From contig CAZWXD010000017.1 in the NCBI GenBank assembly GCA_964638035.1, positions 12,014 to 76,013 on the forward strand: a stretch of DNA of 64,000 nt. The letters are read 5' to 3'. This DNA is from JAGGAG01 sp964638035 (lineage in GTDB: Bacteria; Gemmatimonadota; Gemmatimonadetes; Gemmatimonadales; GWC2-71-9). Positions 10,609-19,176 of the stretch are shown in pieces. Made by a program: the position numbers and the translations under genes. How positions within the stretch are numbered: the first letter of the stretch is position 1; every line of letters starts with the position of its first letter. The notes beneath the pieces are model-generated. The model did not search any database and was not told the DNA's origin. It worked only from the letters and a program-made list of their open reading frames with translations.

Positions 10609-10629
10609 CCGGAACGGCGAAACGCCCTG

Positions 10630-11052
10630 CTACCACCCCCTCGTCGCCACGGTATCCCCCACCGCCTGCTGCGCCCTGAGCCACGTCACGATACGCCAGA
10701 TCGACTCCCGCGGCACGGCGCCGCCAAACGCCGGCATCCCCCGCGCACGCCCGAAGTAGATCGAGCTGAACACCTGGGCATCAGTGCCGCCGTACTTCCA
10801 GCGACCGTCGGTGAGTGCGGGACCGGCACCCGGGTGGCACCCGCTGCAGTTGAACCCGTCGAACAGCTTGCCCCCATCAACCGCAGCCGCCGAGTCGCCC
10901 GCCAGCGGGTTCTGCAGGGAACCGGCCGCCGGTTGCAGGCCACCGGCCGCCACGTGCTGCTCATGGCGCACCGCTGGCGGTGGCGCCTGCTGCGCGGCAA
11001 GCGTCGCGATGCCCGCCACCTGCAGGACGGCGACTAGAGCGCGAACAGCCAT
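10630..11052 (-). CDS. periplasmic cytochrome c, probable electron acceptor of the PQQ dehydrogenase
   Basis: 140 residues with an N-terminal signal sequence (MAVRALVAVLQVAGIATLAA). One haem-binding CSGCH lies near residue 66, and RGMPAFGG near 105 supplies the likely axial Met. This is a single-haem class I cytochrome. It overlaps the 3' end of the PQQ alcohol dehydrogenase by 19 nt, which fits a role in taking electrons from reduced PQQ in the periplasm. Convergent with the ABC-F gene. Confidence 0.88.
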   Translation of the reverse strand: MAVRALVAVLQVAGIATLAAQQAPPPAVRHEQHVAAGGLQPAAGSLQNPLAGDSAAAVDGGKLFDGFNCSGCHPGAGPALTDGRWKYGGTDAQVFSSIYFGRARGMPAFGGAVPRESIWRIVTWLRAQQAVGDTVATRGW

Positions 11053-12809
11053 ACGATCCCTCCCTGGCTCGTGTGGCGGGCAATGTCGGGCATGAAGCTC
11101 GCCGGGGCCCTGACGTCGTCGGGGTCATTGGACTTCACGTCACCCGAGAGCAGTCCCCAGTCGCCCCCGAAACCCGCGTACACCGCGACGTACTGCTTGC
11201 CATCGGGGCCGCGGAAGGTGATCGGGTTCCCCACCACGCCTGAACCAACCTTGAACTTCCAGAGCACCTTCCCCGATGCTGCGTCGGCGGCCTTGAACCA
11301 TCCGTCGAGCGTGCCATAGAAGACGACATCGCCCGCGGTGGCGAGTGCGCCGCTCCACACGGGGTACGGTTCGCGGATCTCCCACGCCTTCTTCCCCTTC
11401 ACCGGGTCCCAGGCGATGAACGCGCCAAGGTGTCCGCCCTCACCCGCCTTGTAGGGAACTGATGCGCCGATGTAGGGCACGCCCTGGATGTACGCCGGCT
11501 GCCAGACGGTGTAGTCCATGCACATGTTGCTCGTGGCCGCGTAGAACAGCCGCTGCTTCGGCGACCACGCCGCCGGCTGCTGGTTCTTCCCGCCCTCGAG
11601 CGTGGGACAGATATTGCTCACCGTGCCGCGAGCGGCACCGGTGACCTTGCTCGAGTCCACCCGTGGCCGCCCCGTCGCGAGGTCCACTCCTGTCGCCCAG
11701 TTCACCGGCACGTAGGCGTCGGCCCGGAGCACCTCGCCGGTGGTGCGGTCGAGCACGTAGGCGAAGCCATTCTTGTCGAAGTGGACGAGCGCCTTGCGAA
11801 TGCGGCCGCCAATGGGGAGGTCCACCAGGATCATCTCCTGGGTGGAGTCGTAGTCCCAGGTATCGTGCGGGGTGAACTGGTACGCCCATACCAGCGCGCC
11901 ATCACCCGGCCGCCGGGCCAGCACGCTCGTGGCCCAGCGGTTGTCGCCCGGTCGCTGGTCAGCATTCCAGGGGGCGGGGTTGCCGGTGCCGTAGTAGACG
12001 AGGTCGAGGTCAGGGTCGTAGGAGAGCCAGCCCCAGGCTGGCGCACCGCCGCGCTGCCAGGCATCCCCGGGCCAGCTCCCGAGTGAGAGCTCGCTGCCCT
12101 GCTGGTAGAACGGCTTGAACACCCCGGGCCGGATGAGCATCTCGCTGTCGGGCCCCAGGTTGTAGCCGGTCCACATCACGGCGCCGCTTGCGAGGTCGAG
12201 TCCCTTCACCCAGCCGCGCACGCCGAACTCCCCGCCTGCCACGCCCACGATCACGCGGTTCCCGGCCACGAGCGGAGCCATCGGCGTGGTCTCCCCCCGC
12301 CCCAGGTCGGCCACCGGTGTCTTCCAGAGCTCGCGCCCGGTTGCGGCATCGAGCGCCACGGTGTGCCCATCCAGCAGGTTGAACACCAGCTTGCCCTGGG
12401 CAAACGTTGCCCCGCGGTTCACCACGTCGCAGCACGCCGTCCCGATCGCTGCGCCACTCACATTCGGCCGGTATTTCCAGCGGAGGGGATAGCCCTCCTG
12501 CGTGAGGTCGAACGCATAGGCCACATTGGGCCAGGGCGTCACCACGTACATCGTGCTGCCCACCACGAGCGGCTGGCCCTCGAACCCGCCCAGGACGCCG
12601 GTCGAGAAGCTCCAGGCGGCCTTGAGGCCCTTCACGTTGCGCGCGGTGATGTCAGCGAGGCCGCTGTATCGGGTGGACGCGTGGTCCCGCGCCGGCATGG
12701 TCCACTGGCCATCGTCCTGTGCGCGGAGGGCACCTGGCAGCCAGGCGACCAGGCACGCGACCAGCAGCGCGCGCGCGCGGCCAACGCCGTGCACCGGGCG
12801 CCCCGTCAT
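11034..12809 (-). CDS. PQQ-dependent alcohol dehydrogenase, predicted lanthanide type
   Basis: 591 residues from an ATG at 12809 that overlaps the TerB stop by 4 nt. A signal sequence (about 1-30) sends it to the periplasm. The eight-bladed propeller has the vicinal disulfide Cys126-Cys127 (GTACCDVV) that packs on PQQ, Glu194 and Asn278 as metal ligands, and Asp319 in HDTWDYD as catalytic base. Asp321, two residues on, makes the DYD motif; calcium enzymes of the MxaF type have Ala or another residue there, while XoxF/ExaF/PedH enzymes use this Asp to bind a lanthanide. It oxidises a primary alcohol and passes electrons to cytochrome c. The exact alcohol is not predictable. Confidence 0.9.
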   Translation of the reverse strand: MTGRPVHGVGRARALLVACLVAWLPGALRAQDDGQWTMPARDHASTRYSGLADITARNVKGLKAAWSFSTGVLGGFEGQPLVVGSTMYVVTPWPNVAYAFDLTQEGYPLRWKYRPNVSGAAIGTACCDVVNRGATFAQGKLVFNLLDGHTVALDAATGRELWKTPVADLGRGETTPMAPLVAGNRVIVGVAGGEFGVRGWVKGLDLASGAVMWTGYNLGPDSEMLIRPGVFKPFYQQGSELSLGSWPGDAWQRGGAPAWGWLSYDPDLDLVYYGTGNPAPWNADQRPGDNRWATSVLARRPGDGALVWAYQFTPHDTWDYDSTQEMILVDLPIGGRIRKALVHFDKNGFAYVLDRTTGEVLRADAYVPVNWATGVDLATGRPRVDSSKVTGAARGTVSNICPTLEGGKNQQPAAWSPKQRLFYAATSNMCMDYTVWQPAYIQGVPYIGASVPYKAGEGGHLGAFIAWDPVKGKKAWEIREPYPVWSGALATAGDVVFYGTLDGWFKAADAASGKVLWKFKVGSGVVGNPITFRGPDGKQYVAVYAGFGGDWGLLSGDVKSNDPDDVRAPASFMPDIARHTSQGGIVWLFAL

Positions 12810-13270
12810 GGCCGCGGGGCCTGGGCCGACCGCCGCGCCTCGGCCAGGTAGGCCGGGGGAAGGTCGAGCAGGTTCGCGATCTTCCGCACGAGGTAGGCCT
12901 CGTGCTCGGCGATCCTGCCGTCCGCCATGATCACGCCCCACATCACCTCGGCCAGCACCATCTTCTGCCCCAGGTCGAAGTCGCGGTTGATGACCCTGGT
13001 GAAGCTGAAGTGATCAATGGACTCGACCCGCTGGGCATTGGCCAGGGCCAGCAGTTCCTGTGTCGTCTCCGGATCGAGGCCGAAGTGCCGCGCCATCGCG
13101 CCCTCGATGTGGGCCTGTTCCCCCGGGGTGAACTCCCCATCGGCATGCGCCAGCTCCAGCAGCAGCGCGCAGGCCGCCACCCGAACGCCCTCCGGGGCAG
13201 GGTGGCCCCGCTCTGCGGCCGCCGCTGGCGCGACCTTCCGCTGCATGAAGCTTCGAATGGCGTCGAGCAT
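12806..13270 (-). CDS. TerB-domain protein
   Basis: 154 residues from ATG 13270, behind AGGAGG at 11 nt; an in-frame GTG at 13282 overlaps that site and is less likely. The single helical domain has the TerB pattern LLLELAHADGEFTPGEQAHI (about 35-54) and a second Asp-rich copy, GVIMADGRIAEHEAYLV. TerB domains are named for tellurite resistance but occur widely and may bind metal at the Asp/Glu clusters. Nothing nearby belongs to a ter operon. It lies between an AlkD-type gene and the PQQ dehydrogenase and is overlapped at both ends or nearly so. Confidence 0.8.
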   Translation of the reverse strand: MLDAIRSFMQRKVAPAAAAERGHPAPEGVRVAACALLLELAHADGEFTPGEQAHIEGAMARHFGLDPETTQELLALANAQRVESIDHFSFTRVINRDFDLGQKMVLAEVMWGVIMADGRIAEHEAYLVRKIANLLDLPPAYLAEARRSAQAPRP

Positions 13271-13278
13271 GGTGATCG

Positions 13279-13938
13279 TCACCTCCTCATGGCGCGGAGT
13301 GCTTCCTTCCCGACCCAGCGTGCCGACGGTGACGCCGCTGCCGCCAGGCGGGTGGCGAGCGCCACGGACTTGCCGCGCAGCGCCGGGCTCCGGCCTGCAA
13401 CACCACGGAGCGCCCAGAGCACGCCCTTCTTCACGAAGTTCCGTTCGTCAGTGGCTGCGCGTGCGATGAGTGGAAGGGTACGCTCGAAGGGCGCATCCGG
13501 CAGCCCACGATCGTGCAGCGCCACGCTGGCGAGGAGCGCGAACGCCGCACGCCGCTCGAACTCAGCCTTGCGCGTGGCCCACGCCCGCACGCGGCCCATG
13601 GCATGCGGCGTCCGGTCGAAGAGGTGAAAGCAGGTGTGGTCGCAGATCGCCCAGTTGTCGAACGCGTGGCACCACCGATCCATCTGCGCCACCGTCACCT
13701 TCGCCGGATCGTCCACGAACCCCGCCAGCATCCGCGCCTCGTAGATGCCCGTCTTCCACAGGTCGGCTGCGAGCTTGTGGTCCCTGCCAAGCGGGCGGGC
13801 GTACCGCTTGAGGTCGCCGACCCTCACCCCAACGGCGTGGTCGGAGGGGATGGCATAGCGCGCCATGCCGTCGCGGACGCTCCTTCGCCCTGTGCGCTCG
13901 AGCCACGTGACCACCTCCGCCACGGTCACCCCCGTCAT
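13279..13938 (-). CDS. DNA alkylation repair protein, AlkD-like HEAT-repeat glycosylase
   Basis: 219 residues. The all-helical HEAT-like pattern and the sequence YAIPSDHAVGVRVGDLKRYARPLG, then DLWKTGIYEARMLAGFVDDP and the DNWAICDHTCFHLFDRTP segment, match AlkD-type proteins, which remove positively charged alkylated bases such as 3- and 7-methylpurines. The Trp, Asp and Arg surface residues typical of the lesion pocket appear to be present (WCHAFDNWAICD). The stop ends within the ribosome site of the TerB gene, and the kinase gene ends 5 nt upstream, so it sits inside a four- or five-gene operon. Confidence 0.88.
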   Translation of the reverse strand: MTGVTVAEVVTWLERTGRRSVRDGMARYAIPSDHAVGVRVGDLKRYARPLGRDHKLAADLWKTGIYEARMLAGFVDDPAKVTVAQMDRWCHAFDNWAICDHTCFHLFDRTPHAMGRVRAWATRKAEFERRAAFALLASVALHDRGLPDAPFERTLPLIARAATDERNFVKKGVLWALRGVAGRSPALRGKSVALATRLAAAASPSARWVGKEALRAMRR

Positions 13939-13943
13939 GCGGA

Positions 13944-16847
13944 CTACCGCGCCACCCCTTCGACATTGGCGATCGCGGCAAGCTCGGCGCGCACGCTGTC
14001 ACGCTGCGGCACCTTTGACGGCTCCGGGTCAAACCGGAGCTTCAGGTAGTTCCGGTATGCGCGCATGGCGGCGTCACGATCGCCCACCCTGGCCGCGAGC
14101 TGGCCCTCGAGCCGGTACGACTCGGCCAGGCCGACCGGCTGGGGCTGGTTGAGGGGCATCCAGCGCCTGCGGACCGCGCGAAGTGCCCGGTCGGTTCGAC
14201 CCTGCGCCTCGAACAACCGGGCAAGGGTGATGGACGACCAGCTCGCGTTGCCGGACTGCCCGCGCCACAGCGAGTCGGCCCGGTCCACCAGTCGCCCAGC
14301 TGCAGGGTCGCTGGCCTGCACGGCAAGTCCGGCCTCCGTCAGCGCGGCGATGCGGGCCCAGCCGCCCCGCAGGGTGTCGCCTGCTGCCCGTTCCCGGAAG
14401 ACGGCGAGCGCCCGCTTGCCCGCCGCCATGTCGCCTTCGTGAAAACGGAGGTAGTCCACCTGGTCGGCGGAGAGGGTGGACGGGTCGGGTCGCTCGCCAC
14501 CGTAGGCCACGAACCCGAGGAGGGACTGGATGGCACCCAGCCCCGGGTCCACCGCGGCCAGGGAGTCGATCCAGCGCGCCGCTTCTGCCGGTCGACCGCG
14601 GTTCCAGAGGGCCATGGCGCGGTTGAAGGTGAGTTCCCGCCGCTCGGGCCGCGTCGCGGCGCTCCGGCCTGCCGCCGCGAGCAGTTCGTCCTGGTGGGCG
14701 ATCGTGGTGCTGTCCAGCGGCGAGAAGAACGCGATCCCTCGCACCCTCTCCGACGACATTGAGCCCGTAGCCTGGAGTAGCGCGCTGATCGTGGCCGCAT
14801 CACCCGTGGCCGCCGCCAGGTCCCAGCGGGCCGTCGCCATGCCCTCCGCGGCAGAATCGAGGGCCGCCATGCGCCTGGTCCAGAGGCGTTGTGCCGCCGT
14901 GTCGCCCAGCGCGAAGGTCAGGGCCGCCAGGTGGGTGATGGCAGTGGCATACATGGAGTCCTGCGCGAACGCCTGCTCAAACGCACGCCGCGCACGAACC
15001 TCCGGGTTCGACACATCCGACACCGGGCCAAAATGAAAGAGTGCATCGCCCAGGTAGTACCACGCCTCGGCACTCTCAGGCACCTTCTGCACCGCATTCT
15101 CGGCATCGGCGATCTGGACATCCCATGGCGTGGAACGGGGATAGTGTGAGCCAAGGCGCAGGGAAAGGAAGAGCTGGTCCTGGGGATTGAGCCGGTCGCG
15201 GTGCTCCCACGCCAGCCGCTGCACGCGGCTCATGTCGAGCGTCGCCGAGTGCCATCCATGTGACTCGATCAGGGCCGAGAGGGCGAGGGCGAAGGTGGAA
15301 TCGAGCCCCACGGCCCGTTCGAGCAGGGGGGTCGCCACCTGGAAGGCACCGCGCCGGTAGGCGGCGACCCCGTCGAGGTACGCCCGCAGTGCGTCGAGGC
15401 TGGTGGTGGTGAGGGAACTGAGCTGGGTGGAACTGGCCCCGGCACCCAGCGCCAGGAGCTTCGCGGTCAACTGGTCAACCAGCACAAAGAGGCTGTCGCG
15501 CGGCCCTTCCACGCTGGCCTGGGCGACCGTGGCGCCCCGCGGCACCTCCACCAGGCTCGCGGTCACCACAAGGTGATCGGGCGGACCCACGATGCTCCCC
15601 TGCAGGACCCGGCCGGCCCCGAGCCGGAGGGCCACCCGGTTGATGGCGTTGCCGTCCAGGTCATTCGAATCGGTGCCCCCCGCATCACGCACCGCGGCCA
15701 GCACCGATCGCGTGTCTGCGGCACGGGGACCACCTTGCCCGGTCAGCTTCGCCTGGAGCAGGTCTACCATCCCCTGGCGAAGGTACTGCAGGCCGGGATC
15801 GGCACCGGCCACCCGGAACGGCATCACGGCGACCAGGTTCGCATCGAGCGGCGTGCTGCCCGCCCTGGCCCAGGGCTTCCACGCAAACAGTGCGATCGCC
15901 GCGCCGACCAGTGCCACGCCCGCCACCAGGAAGGCGCGCGGCCTCCGGGCACGGGCCGGAGCCGTTGCGCTGATCGGCTGCGTGTGCGTGGGTGTCACGC
16001 CGCCACTCGACCCCGCGAGGGGCTCCAGCGCCGCCGCCAGCTCGTCGGCCGACTGGAAGCGGTCGGCTGGGCGCTTGGCGAGGCAGCGCATGATGGCGGC
16101 GTCGAGCGCTGGGGCAAGTCCTGCGCGTTGCTGGCCCACCGGCACCGGCACCTGCGTGACATGCGCTGCGAGGGTCTGCTGCGGGTTGAGGCCCGGGAAG
16201 GGCGTGTGGCCCGCCAGCATCTCGTACCCCATCACCCCCAGCGCGTAGATGTCCACCCGGCCGTCCATGTGGGGATCGGCCGACGCCTGCTCCGGCGCCA
16301 TGTAGGCGGGCGTGCCGAGGGCCACGCCAATGCTGGTGAGCTGGTGATCGTCCGTGGCCTCGGTGACCGCCTTGGCCACGCCGAAGTCCATGACCATGGC
16401 GTGCCGCCCCGAGAGCAGCACGTTCTCCGGCTTGATATCCCTGTGGACCACGCCGGCGCGATGCGCCACGGCCAGCGCCTCGGCCACCTCGGACAGCAAC
16501 CGCACCGCATCGGCGACGGGCAGTTCGCCGGTCCGGGCAAGGCGATCGCGCAGCGTCTCGCCTTCCACGAACGGCATCACGTAGTAGAAGAAGCCATCGG
16601 CGTTGCCGGAATCGAGCACGCCCAGGATGTGGGGGTGCTGCAACCGGGCCGCCACCTCGATCTCGCGCGAGAACCGATCGGGTCCCAGCGAGGCCGCCAG
16701 TTCGGGACGCAGCACCTTGATGGCGACCTTGCGCCGGTGCTTCAGGTCGGTGGCGAGATAGACCGTGGCCATGCCCCCCTGGCCCAGCTCCCGTTCAATG
16801 TGATACCGATCGGCGAGGGCAGCGGTCAGGCGCTCGAGGTTCTTCAT
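13944..16847 (-). CDS. transmembrane Ser/Thr protein kinase with TPR sensor half
   Basis: 967 residues from the ATG at 16847; sequence before it is not conserved. Kinase domain about 15-275 with GQGGMATVYLA, VAIKVL, HRDIKPEN, DFG and MAPEQ, all catalytic residues intact. One transmembrane helix lies at about 304-323 (AFLVAGVALVGAAIALFAW). The outer half starts with a TolB-N-like domain (LVAVMPFRVAGAD..., about 335-440) and continues with TPR-type repeats to the end. It should sense something outside the membrane and phosphorylate cytoplasmic targets. First gene of the operon that carries alkD, TerB, PQQ dehydrogenase and cytochrome genes. Confidence 0.92.
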   Translation of the reverse strand: MKNLERLTAALADRYHIERELGQGGMATVYLATDLKHRRKVAIKVLRPELAASLGPDRFSREIEVAARLQHPHILGVLDSGNADGFFYYVMPFVEGETLRDRLARTGELPVADAVRLLSEVAEALAVAHRAGVVHRDIKPENVLLSGRHAMVMDFGVAKAVTEATDDHQLTSIGVALGTPAYMAPEQASADPHMDGRVDIYALGVMGYEMLAGHTPFPGLNPQQTLAAHVTQVPVPVGQQRAGLAPALDAAIMRCLAKRPADRFQSADELAAALEPLAGSSGGVTPTHTQPISATAPARARRPRAFLVAGVALVGAAIALFAWKPWARAGSTPLDANLVAVMPFRVAGADPGLQYLRQGMVDLLQAKLTGQGGPRAADTRSVLAAVRDAGGTDSNDLDGNAINRVALRLGAGRVLQGSIVGPPDHLVVTASLVEVPRGATVAQASVEGPRDSLFVLVDQLTAKLLALGAGASSTQLSSLTTTSLDALRAYLDGVAAYRRGAFQVATPLLERAVGLDSTFALALSALIESHGWHSATLDMSRVQRLAWEHRDRLNPQDQLFLSLRLGSHYPRSTPWDVQIADAENAVQKVPESAEAWYYLGDALFHFGPVSDVSNPEVRARRAFEQAFAQDSMYATAITHLAALTFALGDTAAQRLWTRRMAALDSAAEGMATARWDLAAATGDAATISALLQATGSMSSERVRGIAFFSPLDSTTIAHQDELLAAAGRSAATRPERRELTFNRAMALWNRGRPAEAARWIDSLAAVDPGLGAIQSLLGFVAYGGERPDPSTLSADQVDYLRFHEGDMAAGKRALAVFRERAAGDTLRGGWARIAALTEAGLAVQASDPAAGRLVDRADSLWRGQSGNASWSSITLARLFEAQGRTDRALRAVRRRWMPLNQPQPVGLAESYRLEGQLAARVGDRDAAMRAYRNYLKLRFDPEPSKVPQRDSVRAELAAIANVEGVAR

Positions 16848-16895
16848 GGGCTCGGGAGGTTGCAGGCCGGCGTTACGGGCTCGGTCAGGATCCTG

Positions 16896-16901
16896 TATTC
16901 T
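16896..16901 (+). promoter_or_regulatory. -10-like TANNNT close to the start of the DUF4112 gene
   Basis: TATTCT ends 5 nt before the ATG at 16907. GGAG follows but is only 1 nt from the start, too close to act as a ribosome site. Confidence 0.5.
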
Positions 16902-16906
16902 GGAGC

Positions 16907-17428
16907 ATGCGCAAGGTACTGGACCGGGCACCTGGGGGGCAGGCGCCGGCGGGTGCGGAGTCGGTGACGCCGGACCAGGCGCTCGGCGCCTACCGTACCA
17001 TGGCCTACTACTTCGACGAGGCCTTCCGGATCCCGGGCACCAACCTCAGGTTCGGGCTGGACAGCCTGGTCGGGCTCGTTCCTGGTGCGGGCGACCTCGC
17101 CGTGTCGGGACTGGGCGCCTACGCGCTCCTGCTGGCCTTCAAGCTGAAGGCGCCCGCATCCATCCTGGTGCGGATGCTCGCAAACCTCGCCATCGACACC
17201 ATTGTCGGCGCCGTCCCGTTGCTGGGCGACCTCTTCGATGCCGCATGGAAGGCGAACACGAAGAACCGGAAGCTGCTCGACGCCTGGCTGGCCAACCCGG
17301 CGCGCACCGAACGGCGCAGCACCTGGACCCTTGTGGTCATTGCGATGCTGTTCCTGGTCCTCGTCGCATTCTCGTTCTGGCTTACCTGGGTGATCGTGAG
17401 CTTCCTGGTGGGCCTGCTCCGGCCCTGA
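16907..17428 (+). CDS. DUF4112 membrane protein
   Basis: 173 residues. The family block is clear: IPGTNLRFGLDSLVGLVPGAGDLAV (about 40-65), then a hydrophobic helix, then MLANLAIDTIVGAVPLLGDLFDAAWKANTKN (about 88-118). The repeated GxVPxxGD pairs are the DUF4112 hallmark. A second hydrophobic stretch at about 145-170 ends the protein, so it is probably an inner-membrane protein with two to four segments. Function is unknown. It is divergent from the kinase gene, with only 59 nt between the starts, and converges on the CYTH-like gene 16 nt downstream. Confidence 0.85.
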   Translation: MRKVLDRAPGGQAPAGAESVTPDQALGAYRTMAYYFDEAFRIPGTNLRFGLDSLVGLVPGAGDLAVSGLGAYALLLAFKLKAPASILVRMLANLAIDTIVGAVPLLGDLFDAAWKANTKNRKLLDAWLANPARTERRSTWTLVVIAMLFLVLVAFSFWLTWVIVSFLVGLLRP

Positions 17429-17444
17429 GCTCTCCGGCCTTGCG

Positions 17445-18263
17445 TCAGTGTGGCGCCGTTCCGTTGCCGCCGGTGAGGTCCCGTGCGTGGAACTCCAGGG
17501 CGAGCCTGGTCTTCGTTTCCTGCCCTCCGACCACCGGGATGCCCTTCTTCGCGAAGTACCCCCGCACCTGTCCCGCCACCGACAGTGCCTCACCCGGAGC
17601 GCACTTGGTCGAGACTTCGAGCAGCCTCGAGCCGTCGGGGTAGAGCCAGTACTCGGCGACCAACTTGCGGTCGAGGCTCCTGGGCCAGAACACGCTCTTG
17701 AGCGAGAAGGTGGGCCCAAGGGTGGCCGTGGCATCCAGGTCGACATCCGCAGGTGCACGGTCCCGGAAGAAGGCGCGCTGCTCCTTGCTGAAGAGCTTGC
17801 GAAGCGATCGCTCCCCGGCAGCGGCCTCGAGCACCTCCTCGCCGGTGGCCTTGCCCTTGAGCGACCCGGAGCACACGAACTTCCCCGGCATGATGTCCAC
17901 CTCGATGCTGAAACTGCCCGAGTGTCGCAACTCGTCGGACAGCTCGGCAGGCACCACCGGGCGCAGCTTGATCACGGTGTCGCCGGCACCGCCACGGATC
18001 CGGCGTGCCCGCAGCACGATGCCCGCCTGGTAGAGGTCCAGCCCCGGCGTGTCGAAGAAGAACACCTGGCGGGGCTCGGCCTCCACCGGGTCGAGCGGCA
18101 GCCCGCGAATGGTGGCCCGGTGTGCGTCGGCCGGGATCGTCACCTTGATCTCCAGGCTGTCCACCTGGCTCACCACCTCCATGAGTTCGGCCATCTCGTC
18201 CGTGCTGAGCCGGTCGTCGCCCGCACTTGAGCCCTTCGTCGTTGCCTTCCTGGTCCTGGCCAT
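17445..18263 (-). CDS. CYTH-like (triphosphate tunnel) protein
   Basis: 272 residues from an ATG at 18263 behind GGGAGGAG; the frame runs further upstream without conserved sequence. After a Lys/Ser-rich head, SLEIKVTIPADAHRATI begins a tunnel-type fold. FFDTPGLDLYQAGIVLRARR (about 74-93) and DTVIKLRPV match the CYTH pattern of a tyrosine/phenylalanine-Asp-Thr-Pro turn followed by Arg and Lys strands. CYTH enzymes bind triphosphate groups and include class IV adenylate cyclases, thiamine triphosphatases and inorganic triphosphatases. The usual ExExK motif is degenerate here (EIK), so activity is uncertain. It lies 49 nt after the Ppx/GppA gene, suggesting work on triphosphate or polyphosphate. 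Confidence 0.65.
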   Translation of the reverse strand: MARTRKATTKGSSAGDDRLSTDEMAELMEVVSQVDSLEIKVTIPADAHRATIRGLPLDPVEAEPRQVFFFDTPGLDLYQAGIVLRARRIRGGAGDTVIKLRPVVPAELSDELRHSGSFSIEVDIMPGKFVCSGSLKGKATGEEVLEAAAGERSLRKLFSKEQRAFFRDRAPADVDLDATATLGPTFSLKSVFWPRSLDRKLVAEYWLYPDGSRLLEVSTKCAPGEALSVAGQVRGYFAKKGIPVVGGQETKTRLALEFHARDLTGGNGTAPH

Positions 18264-18312
18264 CTGCTCCTCCCGTGGCTCCGCATCCCGCGCGATGATG
18301 CGCGAGGTCGTC

Positions 18313-19176
18313 CTATGACCCGAATCGCTCGACCAGCACACCGTGCCGGAGGCCGCGGTCGCTCACCGTGAGCGCATCCACGCCGAGCTTCGCCATCACC
18401 GTCCGGATGATGCACGCTCCCGCCAGGATGACTTCGGCCCGCCCGGGCTGCAGTCCGGGAATGGCGCGCCGGGCCTCCGCATCCAGGCCGGCATACAGGC
18501 CAACCTGCCGGTCTACCTCCGCCATGGTGAGGCGGGAGCCCTGGATCACGTCCGCATCGTACGTGGCCAGGCCGTGCATGACAGCAGCCACATTGGTAGT
18601 GGCTCCGCCCATGCCAACCAGGGCATGGGGCACCGGGCGCCCGTCCAGCCGGGAAAGGTCGGCATCGAGTGTCCCCTGCACCGCCGCAACCACGTCGCGC
18701 CCCACCGCCCGCGCCAGGCCGAAGCGTTCGGTGTAGCGGACCGCGCCCACGTCGAGGCTGAAGCGTTCCGCCACCCGCGTGCCCTCGCCGAAGGTGAACT
18801 GGGAGCTTCCTCCCCCGGTGTCGAACACGACCACCCGGTCCACCTGCAGGCCGAGCCACGTCACGACCGCGAGGTAGGCGAGGCGCGCCTCCTCGGCGCC
18901 GGAGATCACCTCGACCGCGACGCCCGCCACACGCGCGAAGGTCGCCAGCACGTCGGCCTGGTTCGACGCCTGCCGGAGACCCGCCGTTCCCACGGCAGCA
19001 ACAGCCCGCACGCCGCGCGCGCGCGCCTCTTCCACCATGGATCGAAGCGCCCGCACGGTGCGCTCCAGGGCCGCCGGCTGGATCGCTCCCCCTGCCTCGA
19101 GGCCCTCGCCCAGCCGGGTGACCTCGGCGCGGTCGGCGATCGCCCGCCAGGTGCCGCCGGCATCACGGCAGCCCAT
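18313..19176 (-). CDS. Ppx/GppA phosphatase, N-terminal motif in another frame
   Basis: The 287-residue frame carries most of a Ppx/GppA exopolyphosphatase/pppGpp phosphohydrolase: GTWRAIADRAEVTRLGEGL at the start, GTAGLRQASNQAD near 63, ISGAEEARLAYLAV near 94, FDTGGGSSQFTFGEG near 118 and the GMGGATTNVAA block near 187. The first phosphate motif (AVIDVGTNSVKFH) is missing from this frame; it is encoded just upstream in the end of the CYTH frame. Removing one base near 19176 would join both into FHVG-CRDAGGTW, the expected order. As it stands the enzyme lacks its first ATPase-fold loop unless a frameshift occurs or the base is a sequence error. Confidence 0.8.
   Translation of the reverse strand: MGCRDAGGTWRAIADRAEVTRLGEGLEAGGAIQPAALERTVRALRSMVEEARARGVRAVAAVGTAGLRQASNQADVLATFARVAGVAVEVISGAEEARLAYLAVVTWLGLQVDRVVVFDTGGGSSQFTFGEGTRVAERFSLDVGAVRYTERFGLARAVGRDVVAAVQGTLDADLSRLDGRPVPHALVGMGGATTNVAAVMHGLATYDADVIQGSRLTMAEVDRQVGLYAGLDAEARRAIPGLQPGRAEVILAGACIIRTVMAKLGVDALTVSDRGLRHGVLVERFGS

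Noticed and set aside
12806..13270. Tellurite resistance locus
   Set aside because: Only a TerB domain is present; no TerA, TerC, TerD or TerZ neighbours exist.
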